Assembly: GCF_028682395.1 (NCBI RefSeq)
Contig: NZ_JANHLC010000001.1
Location: forward strand, 124,001-188,000
Length of the DNA stretch: 64,000 nt
Direction of reading: 5' to 3'
Origin: Pseudomonas putida
Lineage (GTDB): Bacteria > Pseudomonadota > Gammaproteobacteria > Pseudomonadales > Pseudomonadaceae
Position 1 is the stretch's first letter. Every line of letters starts with the position of its first letter. Positions 57,583 through 64,000 of this stretch are shown here, one piece after another. A model generated the notes under the pieces. The model searched no databases. It worked only from the letters and a program-made list of their open reading frames with translations, and had not been told where the DNA came from. The position numbers and the translations under genes are program-made.

Positions 57583-58299
57583 TCAAGAGGCCTTGTGCGC
57601 GACAAAACGCATCATCCACTCCGCGACCGTGGTGCCGTGATGGTCGCGCTCAAGGCTGGCCACGCCCGTCTGGTAGATCTGCTCGCCCAGGGCCTGCTGG
57701 CGCAGATCGAGCAGGGCACGGGAGTAGTCGTGGATAAATTCCGGGTGCCCCTGGAAGCACAGCACCTGATCGTCGATATGGTAAGCCGCGAACGGGCAGA
57801 ACTCGCTGGAGGCAATGACCGTGGCATTGTCCGGCAATGCGGTGACCTGGTCCTGGTGGCTGATCAGCAGGGTCAGTTCTTCGACGACCGGGCTCATCCA
57901 CGGCGCCTTGGCGGCCATTTGATAGTTATGCGTGCCGACACCCCAACCCTGGCTGGCTCGCTCGCTTTTGCCCCCTAGCAGCAGCGCCAGCAACTGATGG
58001 CCGAAGCATACGCCCAGCAATTTGTCACCGCGCTCGAAACGCGTCAGCAGGTAGCTCTTGAGGGTCTGGATCCAGGGGTCGGTGCCGAAGGAGTCGGCCT
58101 TGCTGCCGGTGACCAGATACGCGTCGAACACCTGGTCATCGCTGGGATAGTTGCCCTGCAACACGTTATAGACCGTGAACTCGGCGGCAATCGGCTGGCG
58201 CGAGAACAGCCGCTCGAACATCTGCCCGTAGCCCTGATATTGATCGACCAGTTCCGGACGCAGGACATCGGTTTCCAGAATACAGATGCGTAACGACAT
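57583..58299 (-). CDS. class I glutamine amidotransferase-like protein
   Basis: A 238-residue stand-alone amidotransferase. The nucleophile Cys98 lies in LGVCFGHQ and the His-Glu pair in FQGHPEF near 185-190. Such stand-alone GATase1 proteins resemble the GuaA amidotransferase half or enzymes in polyamine and peptide catabolism; the substrate is unknown. A TTG or ATG at 58299 starts it. Confidence 0.88.
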   Translation of the reverse strand: MSLRICILETDVLRPELVDQYQGYGQMFERLFSRQPIAAEFTVYNVLQGNYPSDDQVFDAYLVTGSKADSFGTDPWIQTLKSYLLTRFERGDKLLGVCFGHQLLALLLGGKSERASQGWGVGTHNYQMAAKAPWMSPVVEELTLLISHQDQVTALPDNATVIASSEFCPFAAYHIDDQVLCFQGHPEFIHDYSRALLDLRQQALGEQIYQTGVASLERDHHGTTVAEWMMRFVAHKAS

Positions 58300-58397
58300 A
58301 AAAAGTACCCGACACGATTAGGCCAATAAGGGAGTGGTGAGCCTAATGCCGTTCAGGTCAGGAAACAACCGGGCGAAGGGTTACAGGAGCCGACGCG

Positions 58398-58441
58398 CTG
58401 GCGATTTTCTAGCCTGTCAGCAAGCGCTAAAAGATCGCCAG
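58398..58441. repeat. REP-like inverted repeat
   Basis: CTGGCGAT (58398-58405) and ATCGCCAG (58434-58441), followed by TACGCTCGTC, related to the repeat at 55581-55617. It sits in the 167-base gap between two convergent-side minus genes. Confidence 0.6.
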
Positions 58442-58466
58442 TACGCTCGTCTCTACAAGGGCAGGA

Positions 58467-60611
58467 TCAGAAGTGTTCGCCTACGGCGGCCTTGTTCAAT
58501 AGCAGTGCCGGCGGCGCGAAACGTGTGCCGTACTGCGCCTCCAGGTACTGGGCGCGGGCAATAAAATCCTTCAGGCCATACTGATTGATAAACTGCAGCG
58601 CGCCGCCCGTCCAACTGGCAAAGCCGATGCCGAAGATCGAGCCGATATTGGCATCGGCCGTCGATTGCAGCACCCCCTCTTCCAGGCAACGTACCGTCTC
58701 CAACGCCTGGATAAACAACAGACGGTCGCGCACATCCTGCGGACTGATCTGCCGATCGGCTTGCTCGAAGCGGGCCTTGAGCCCCGGCCACAAGTGCTTT
58801 GGCGCGCCGGCCGGATAATCATAAAAACCGCCGCCAGCCGCCTTGCCCGGGCGCTTGAACTCTTCCACCAATAGGTCGATCACCGCCGTGGCCGGATGCT
58901 CGACAACTGGCAGCCCTTCAGCCTGCAGATCGCTGGCGGTCTGCCGGCGAATATGGCTCATCAGGCTCAGCGACACCTCGTCGGACACCGCCAGAGGCCC
59001 AACCGGCATACCGGCCTTGCGCGCCTCGGTCTCGATCATCGGCGCGCCAATTCCCTCACCCAGCATGGCAATGCCTTCGTTGGTATAGGTGGCGAAGACC
59101 CGCGAGGTAAAGAAACCACGACTGTCGTTGACCACAATGGGCGTCTTGCGGATCTGCAACACAAAGTCGAAAGCCCGCGCCAGCGTTTCATCGCTGGTGC
59201 GGGCACCCCGAATGATTTCCACCAGCGGCATCTTGTCCACCGGGCTGAAGAAGTGCAGGCCGATAAAGCGCTCCTGGCGTGCCACTGCCTTGGCCAGTCC
59301 ACTGATGGGCAAGGTCGAGGTGTTGGAGGCAATGACCGCATCATTGCCCACCACGCGCTGGGCGGCAGCCGAGACCTGGGCCTTGAGCGCACGGTCCTCG
59401 AACACCGCTTCGATCACCAGATCACAGCCCGCCAGGTCAGCCTCGTCGTCACTGGGTTGAATCAGCGCGAGCAGCGCGTCACGGCGCTCCTGACTGATCT
59501 GCCCGCGCGCGAGCTGTTTGTCGAGCAGCGCCGCCGAGTGGTCCTTGCCTTTTTGCGCCGCAGCCAGGGTCAAGTCCTTGAGGACCACGGCAACGCCCGC
59601 CAGAGCACTGACATAAGCAATCCCCGAGCCCATCATGCCCGCACCGAGCACGCCGACCCGGCGTGTCACATAAGGCGCGAAACCCTCGGGGCGCGAGCCA
59701 CCCGCCTTGATTTCATTGAGCTGGAACCAGAAGGTGCCGATCATGTTCTTGGCCACCTGGCCCGTGGTCAGCTCGGTGAAGTAGCGGGTTTCGATCAATT
59801 GCGCCGTCGCGAAATCGACCTGGGCGCCCTCCACCGCCGCACAGAGGATTTTCTCCGGCGCCGGCAGGCAGCCCTGGGTTTTGCTGCGCAAAATCGAAGG
59901 GGCGATGGCCAGCATCTGCGCCACCTTGGGGCTGGCCGGCGTACCGCCGGGGATCTGATAGCCCCGAGCATCCCAGGGCTGCTGAGCCGCGGGATTAGCC
60001 AGAATCCAGGCCCGTGCCTTTGCCAGCAAATCGGCCGGATCGCTGGCCAGTTGATCCACCAGCCCGGCCTGCAAGGCCTGGGTCGGCGTCAGTTGTTTGC
60101 CTTCGAGCAAATACGGCAAGGCTTTTTCCAGACCCAGCAAACGCACCATCCGCACCACACCCCCACCGCCCGGCAGCAGGCCCAGGGTCACTTCCGGCAA
60201 GCCCAGACGCACAGCCTTATGATCCAGCACGATGCGCTGATGGCACGCCAGGCAGATCTCCCAGCCACCGCCCAGGGCCGTGCCATTGATCGCGGCGACC
60301 ACGGGCTTGCCCAGGGTTTCCAGCGCCCGCAGTTGCGCCTTGAGTTGCAGCACCATCGAGTAGAAAGCCTGGGCATCGTTCGGTGTGATCTTGATCAGTT
60401 CATTGAGGTCGCCACCGGCGAAAAAGCTGCTTTTGGCCGAGGTGATGATCACCCCGGCAATGTTCTCCCGCTCAGCCTGCAAACGCGCCACGCAGCGCTG
60501 CATGGCTTCACGGTATTGCGCGTTCATGGTGTTGGCCGTCTGGCCGGGCATATCGAGGGTCAGTACGACAATCCGGTCCTGGTCCACGGCGTAACGGATG
60601 GCTTCGGTCAT
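58467..60611 (-). CDS. fadJ: FadJ-like multifunctional fatty-acid oxidation protein
   Basis: A 714-residue two-domain enzyme. The N-terminal crotonase domain carries FFAGGDLNEL and NGTALGGGWEICLAC; the C-terminal half is a 3-hydroxyacyl-CoA dehydrogenase with the NAD loop GVLGAGMMGSGIAY near 325-340, ASNTSTLPIS and the catalytic His in GLHFFSP. It catalyses hydration and oxidation of enoyl-CoA in beta-oxidation. The ATG at 60609-60611 (MTEAIRYA) is preferred. It is followed by no thiolase but preceded on the same strand by one. Confidence 0.93.
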   Translation of the reverse strand: MTEAIRYAVDQDRIVVLTLDMPGQTANTMNAQYREAMQRCVARLQAERENIAGVIITSAKSSFFAGGDLNELIKITPNDAQAFYSMVLQLKAQLRALETLGKPVVAAINGTALGGGWEICLACHQRIVLDHKAVRLGLPEVTLGLLPGGGGVVRMVRLLGLEKALPYLLEGKQLTPTQALQAGLVDQLASDPADLLAKARAWILANPAAQQPWDARGYQIPGGTPASPKVAQMLAIAPSILRSKTQGCLPAPEKILCAAVEGAQVDFATAQLIETRYFTELTTGQVAKNMIGTFWFQLNEIKAGGSRPEGFAPYVTRRVGVLGAGMMGSGIAYVSALAGVAVVLKDLTLAAAQKGKDHSAALLDKQLARGQISQERRDALLALIQPSDDEADLAGCDLVIEAVFEDRALKAQVSAAAQRVVGNDAVIASNTSTLPISGLAKAVARQERFIGLHFFSPVDKMPLVEIIRGARTSDETLARAFDFVLQIRKTPIVVNDSRGFFTSRVFATYTNEGIAMLGEGIGAPMIETEARKAGMPVGPLAVSDEVSLSLMSHIRRQTASDLQAEGLPVVEHPATAVIDLLVEEFKRPGKAAGGGFYDYPAGAPKHLWPGLKARFEQADRQISPQDVRDRLLFIQALETVRCLEEGVLQSTADANIGSIFGIGFASWTGGALQFINQYGLKDFIARAQYLEAQYGTRFAPPALLLNKAAVGEHF

Positions 60612-60631
60612 GGTGAGCTTCCCGGTCGGAG

Positions 60632-61837
60632 TCAAAGACGTTCAATAATGGTGGCGATACCCATGCCGCCGCCGACGCACAGCGTGGCCAGGCCATAGCG
60701 CAATTGCCGTGCCTCCAGCTCGTCGAGCAGGGTGCCGAGAATCGCGCAGCCGGTGGCCCCCAGAGGGTGCCCGAGGGCAATGGCACCGCCGTTGACATTG
60801 ACCCTCGCCGGGTCGACGCGCAGGTCCTTGATAAATTTCAGGACCACCGAGGCGAATGCCTCGTTGACCTCGAACAGGTCGATATCCTCGATCCGCAGGC
60901 CGGCCTTGGCCAGGGCCTTGCGTGTGGCAGGCGCCGGACCGGTCAGCATAATGGTCGGGTCGGTGCTGGTTACCGCCGTGGCGATAATACGCGCCCGTGG
61001 GCGCAGGCCCAGCGCCTGGCCCTTGGCCTCGGAGCCGATCAGCATCAAAGCCGCCCCATCGACAATGCCCGAGCTGTTGCCAGGGGTGTGGACATGATTG
61101 ATTCGCTCGACATGGCTGTAGACCCGCAATGCCGTGGCATCGAAGCCCATCTGGCCAACCGCCTCGAAGCTCGGCTTGAGTTTGCCCAGGCCTTCGAGGG
61201 TCGAGTCGGCACGAATAAACTCATCGTGGTCGAGCAGAACAATGCCGTTCTGATCGATAACCGGCACCAGGGAGCGGGCGAAGGCGCCCTCGGCCCGAGC
61301 GCGCGCAGCCTGTTGCTGGGAACGCAGGGCAAAACCGTCGACCGTTTCGCGACTGAAGCCTTCCAGGGTGGCGATCAGGTCGGCGCCAATCCCCTGGGGC
61401 GTGAAATGGCTGTGCAGATTGGTCTGCGGATCGAGGACCCAGGCCCCACCATCGCTGCCCATCGGCACCCGGGACATCGATTCGACACCGCCGACCACCA
61501 CCAGGTCCTCGAAGCCGGAACGCACCTTCATCGCCCCGAGGTTCACCGCCTCCAGCCCTGAAGCACAGAATCGGTTGATCTGCACCCCCGCCACACTGAC
61601 ATCCCAATCGGCCACCAAGGCCGCCGTCTTGGCGATATCAGCCCCCTGGTCGCCGACCGGCGTCACGCAGCCCAGGACAATATCGTCCACCTCGCGGGTA
61701 TCCAGGCAATTGCGCTGTTGCAGCGCCTTGAGCAATCCGGCCAACAGGTTGACCGGCTTGACGCTGTACAGCGCGCCGTCGGCCTTGCCCTTGCCACGGG
61801 GCGTGCGTATCGCATCGAAAATAAAGGCTTGGGTCAT
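60632..61837 (-). CDS. fadI: acetyl-CoA C-acyltransferase (thiolase)
   Basis: A 401-residue thiolase. The acyl-binding Cys91 is in NRFCASGLE and the C-terminal catalytic residues in [14 protein letters not shown] (His) and CVGGGMG (Cys). It performs the thiolytic last step of beta-oxidation. It lies just upstream of the FadJ-like gene with 20 bases between, so the two form an operon. Which fatty acids are used is unknown; short-chain or unusual substrates are possible because a main fadBA operon is expected elsewhere. Confidence 0.92.
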   Translation of the reverse strand: MTQAFIFDAIRTPRGKGKADGALYSVKPVNLLAGLLKALQQRNCLDTREVDDIVLGCVTPVGDQGADIAKTAALVADWDVSVAGVQINRFCASGLEAVNLGAMKVRSGFEDLVVVGGVESMSRVPMGSDGGAWVLDPQTNLHSHFTPQGIGADLIATLEGFSRETVDGFALRSQQQAARARAEGAFARSLVPVIDQNGIVLLDHDEFIRADSTLEGLGKLKPSFEAVGQMGFDATALRVYSHVERINHVHTPGNSSGIVDGAALMLIGSEAKGQALGLRPRARIIATAVTSTDPTIMLTGPAPATRKALAKAGLRIEDIDLFEVNEAFASVVLKFIKDLRVDPARVNVNGGAIALGHPLGATGCAILGTLLDELEARQLRYGLATLCVGGGMGIATIIERL

Positions 61838-62234
61838 GACATCCTCGAACCAGTGCACGGCTAGGGAATACAGCGCCTTCACCATAGGCTCGGCAGCGGC
61901 GGATGCAATGACCGATACGCTCAGCCCCCTTGACGGTGCTGCTCAGACGAACGGTAGGTCGCGCGTAAACAGCCCTTCGACAGGTCGAAAGTGTCTAGCA
62001 GAAGGCTTGCTTGATGGATGGCACGGAGCCTTATTTCTTTTTAGTCGAAAAAACCAAAAAATCGCAATTGAATGGGTCTAAGCCATGGGCGGCGCGGGCC
62101 CTAAGGTTAAATCTGCGCACTTTCACTGCCTCGATTACCGGTTTGCGAGGCGGATGTTATCCAGGGGCAATGTGGGCAGTGAATGACAGAACGAGCGCGC
62201 AGCACTCAGGAATAACAACAAAAGGCAGTCAGCC
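61838..62234. other. intergenic region, beta-oxidation operon to micropeptide
   Basis: 397 bases. The right-hand 150 bases are A-rich and lead to a short plus-strand open frame. No operator is clear by eye. The left end includes the promoter of the thiolase operon. Confidence 0.4.
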
Positions 62235-62330
62235 ATGTTTAAACCATCGAAGCTCCGCCAGGCGAGTCTTATTGTTTTCGCGACCACGCTGCTATTGATT
62301 TTGCCGAACCTGAGCAAGGTCCTCGGGTAA
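62235..62330 (+). CDS. 31-residue membrane micropeptide candidate
   Basis: The short frame ATG at 62235 to TAA at 62330 encodes a basic start (MFKPSKLRQ), one membrane helix (ASLIVFATTLLLILP) and a short polar tail (NLSKVLG). An AAAGGCAG Shine-Dalgarno precedes it by a good spacing. The layout fits a type II single-span small protein such as those found beside stress and transport genes. It is below usual gene-finding size, so it is easily missed. Confidence 0.6.
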   Translation: MFKPSKLRQASLIVFATTLLLILPNLSKVLG

Positions 62331-62523
62331 ACCAATGGCGACTCCGTCCCTCCCCTAGTGCCCCCGGCTAACAGCCGGGCTGGGCGCCCTGCGCATTTGC
62401 TGCAGAAGCCAACGTGCTCGCGCGTTGTTGCCCCACCCGCCACATCATCAACAAGCCCCTTGCCCATCGCCATTCAAAAGGCTATCAACCAGGCTTGCCC
62501 CTTAAGGATGCACCACTCGCACC

Positions 62524-63357
62524 ATGCGCCAGTTCGTCTTGCTGACCTTGATCAGCGCCCTGCTAAACACCACCGCCCTGCACGCTGGCGAACTGACCGT
62601 GGACCTGGGCGATTCGTCCCAGACCTGGCAGACCCGCGAACTGCTGGAACACCCCCTGGCGCAGACGGTGCAGGTCGATAACGACGTCACCTACAAACGC
62701 ACGATGCGCTATCGTGCGGTGCCGCTGAAGGCGCTGCTCGAAGGTGTCCAACCCGAAGATCACCTGCAGGCCCGCGCCAGCGACGGCTTTGCCGCGGAAA
62801 TGGCCGCCAAGCCCCTGCTCGCCACCCAGGGGGCCAGGGCCTGGCTGGCCATTGAAGATCCCGCCACACCCTGGCCGCCCATTGCCCGCGGTAAACCCAG
62901 TGCCGGGCCGTTCTACTTGATCTGGACCGATCCTCAGGCCGGGCCGATCAGCCCCGAGCAGTGGCCCTTTCAACTGGCCAGCATCCGCCGTCTGCCGCCT
63001 CTGGACAGCCGTTTCCCGGCCTTGCGTCCGGCACCAGGGTTGGCGGACGATGACCCGATCACTCGCGGCTACGCGCTTTTCCAGCAGAACTGCCTGGCCT
63101 GTCATCGCCTCAACGGCGCAGGCGATGCACGGATGGGCCCGGACCTGAACCTGCCGTTCAACCCCACCGAGTATTTTGTCGCGGGCACACTCGAGCGCTA
63201 TATCCGCAACCCGCAGAGTTTGCGCCAATGGCCCGAGGCGAAGATGCCGGGGTTCTCCGCCGAGGTCTTATCGGACGACGACCTGACGGCACTGATCAGC
63301 TACATACGCCACATGGCCGGGCGCAAAGTGCCCCTGCCGGTGGCTCCCGGCCCATGA
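62524..63357 (+). CDS. exported c-type cytochrome protein with molybdopterin-like N-domain
   Basis: A 277-residue periplasmic protein. A signal peptide ends near LHA-GE. Residues about 25-165 resemble a small oxidoreductase molybdopterin-binding-like domain (LKALLEGVQPED, FAAEMAAKPLL, FYLIWTDPQAG). A monohaem cytochrome c domain follows with CLACH at 190-194 and a distal Met in KMPGFS. It probably accepts electrons from a dehydrogenase. ATG at 62524. Confidence 0.85.
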   Translation: MRQFVLLTLISALLNTTALHAGELTVDLGDSSQTWQTRELLEHPLAQTVQVDNDVTYKRTMRYRAVPLKALLEGVQPEDHLQARASDGFAAEMAAKPLLATQGARAWLAIEDPATPWPPIARGKPSAGPFYLIWTDPQAGPISPEQWPFQLASIRRLPPLDSRFPALRPAPGLADDDPITRGYALFQQNCLACHRLNGAGDARMGPDLNLPFNPTEYFVAGTLERYIRNPQSLRQWPEAKMPGFSAEVLSDDDLTALISYIRHMAGRKVPLPVAPGP

Positions 63358-63366
63358 CGCCACTAC

Positions 63367-64000
63367 TTACTGCTGCTGGACGCTGAGCACGGGCATCGGC
63401 GCCACCAGCACCTTGGCGTGCATCTGCTCGCAGCCACCGCCTCGGCGCATGCCACGGACCGGGCAGGCATCCAGGTAATCCAGGCCCACCGCCAGCTTGA
63501 GATGGCGCTCGGGCCGGGACAATTGGTTGGTCACATCGAAGCTGTACCAGGCACCCTCGAGCCAGGCTTCGGCCCAGGCATGGCTGGCCAGGTGCTCACT
63601 GCTCTCGCTGTACAGATAGCCCGACACATAGCGTGCAGGAATGCCCAGGCTGCGGGCGCAGGCCAGGAACGCATGGGTATGGTCCTGGCAGACCCCGGCC
63701 CGGCGCGCAAACGCCTCGGCGGCACTGGTGTCGACCTCGGTGGCTCCCGGGGTATAGGCCATCTGCTGGTTGAGACCCTGCATCAGGTCGATGAGCGCCG
63801 TGCGATCGCGGCGTTGGCGACATTGCTGCTCGGCAAACGCTCGCAAGGCCTCATCGGGTTCGGTCAGCCGGGTCATACGCAGGAACGGCAGCGCGGACTG
63901 GCTCTCGTGCTCGGCCTCGCGCAGCTCGTCGATATCCACCTGGCCACGGGCACCGATGATGATGGCTTCATGGGGTTCGTCCAGGGTCAGCACATGGAGA
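63367..64000 (-). CDS. transglutaminase-like protein (5' end outside window)
   Basis: The last 211 residues of a bacterial transglutaminase-like cysteine protease. The catalytic Cys is in GVCQDHTHAF, and the His and Asp lie in ASHAWAEAWL and SFDVTN. The frame stays open to the right edge with a family-like HVLTLDEPHEA and no start, so the N-terminal beta region lies outside the window. Partners in such loci are often circularly permuted ATP-grasp or alpha-E proteins. Confidence 0.92.
   Translation of the reverse strand, partial: LHVLTLDEPHEAIIIGARGQVDIDELREAEHESQSALPFLRMTRLTEPDEALRAFAEQQCRQRRDRTALIDLMQGLNQQMAYTPGATEVDTSAAEAFARRAGVCQDHTHAFLACARSLGIPARYVSGYLYSESSEHLASHAWAEAWLEGAWYSFDVTNQLSRPERHLKLAVGLDYLDACPVRGMRRGGGCEQMHAKVLVAPMPVLSVQQQ

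Noticed and set aside
58896..60698. A 600-codon plus-strand open frame
   Set aside because: Antisense of the FadJ-like gene, high in His/Gln/Arg, as expected for a complementary frame in GC-rich DNA.

Overview
The window is chromosomal DNA of a fluorescent pseudomonad (Pseudomonas fluorescens group or close relative). The support is high GC with Pseudomonas codon use, a rhamnosylation-type elongation factor P (Arg32) beside its glycosyltransferase EarP, GacS/BvgS-style hybrid kinases, an ohrR-ohr pair, a PPK2 with a low-complexity N-terminus, and REP-like repeats. The species cannot be fixed from the sequence alone. About sixty genes are supported and almost all of the window is ordinary core genome.

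Layout. 1-10.2 kb: end of a YegS-type lipid kinase, a mannose-1-phosphate guanylyltransferase/isomerase, molybdenum-cofactor genes moeA-moaB and mobA, a small lipoprotein, an RluA-family pseudouridine synthase, a small protein next to a LexA-like box, a glutaredoxin-like protein, a Kef-type antiporter and an ammonium transporter. 10.4-26.9 kb: a yqjD/yqjE/yqjK-like envelope cluster, then signalling genes: an EAL protein, a Dgt-like dNTPase, an EvgAS/BvgAS-like regulator and hybrid kinase, an HD-GYP protein with a long insertion, free-methionine sulfoxide reductase, a P-loop ATPase, a second hybrid kinase and a gpx-ohrR peroxide operon. 27-46.9 kb: msrB, alaA-like aminotransferase, htpX, tpm, ygiD-like dioxygenase, a DEAD-box helicase, a spermidine-synthase-like protein, class II DAHP synthase, a TauE/SafE exporter with a LysR regulator, ohrR-ohr, efp-earP, small conserved proteins, ppk2, a DUF4142 protein and arsR-arsC-arsH without an efflux pump gene.

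47.0-54.5 kb is an accessory island integrated at the 3' end of tRNA-Ser(GGA). It is bounded by a 27-bp direct repeat (26 matches), carries arm-type repeats at both ends and a dense GGTAAT/ATTACC array at the left end. It holds a tyrosine integrase lacking its N-terminal part, which directly abuts phage baseplate genes facing the other way. I read it as a prophage that lost its centre and kept its two ends. The retained AT-rich cargo is a lone lipoprotein, a two-gene operon encoding an endonuclease/exonuclease/phosphatase-fold enzyme plus a small partner, and a two-gene operon encoding a coiled-coil two-TM protein plus a small lamin-tail-like beta protein. These two operons are the best candidates for an undescribed (possibly anti-phage) system; that function is inference.

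54.8-64 kb returns to core genome: a crotonase, PlsC-type acyltransferase, CorA, a class I amidotransferase, a FadJ-like beta-oxidation protein with thiolase, a 31-residue membrane micropeptide candidate, a cytochrome c protein, and the start of a transglutaminase gene that leaves the window.
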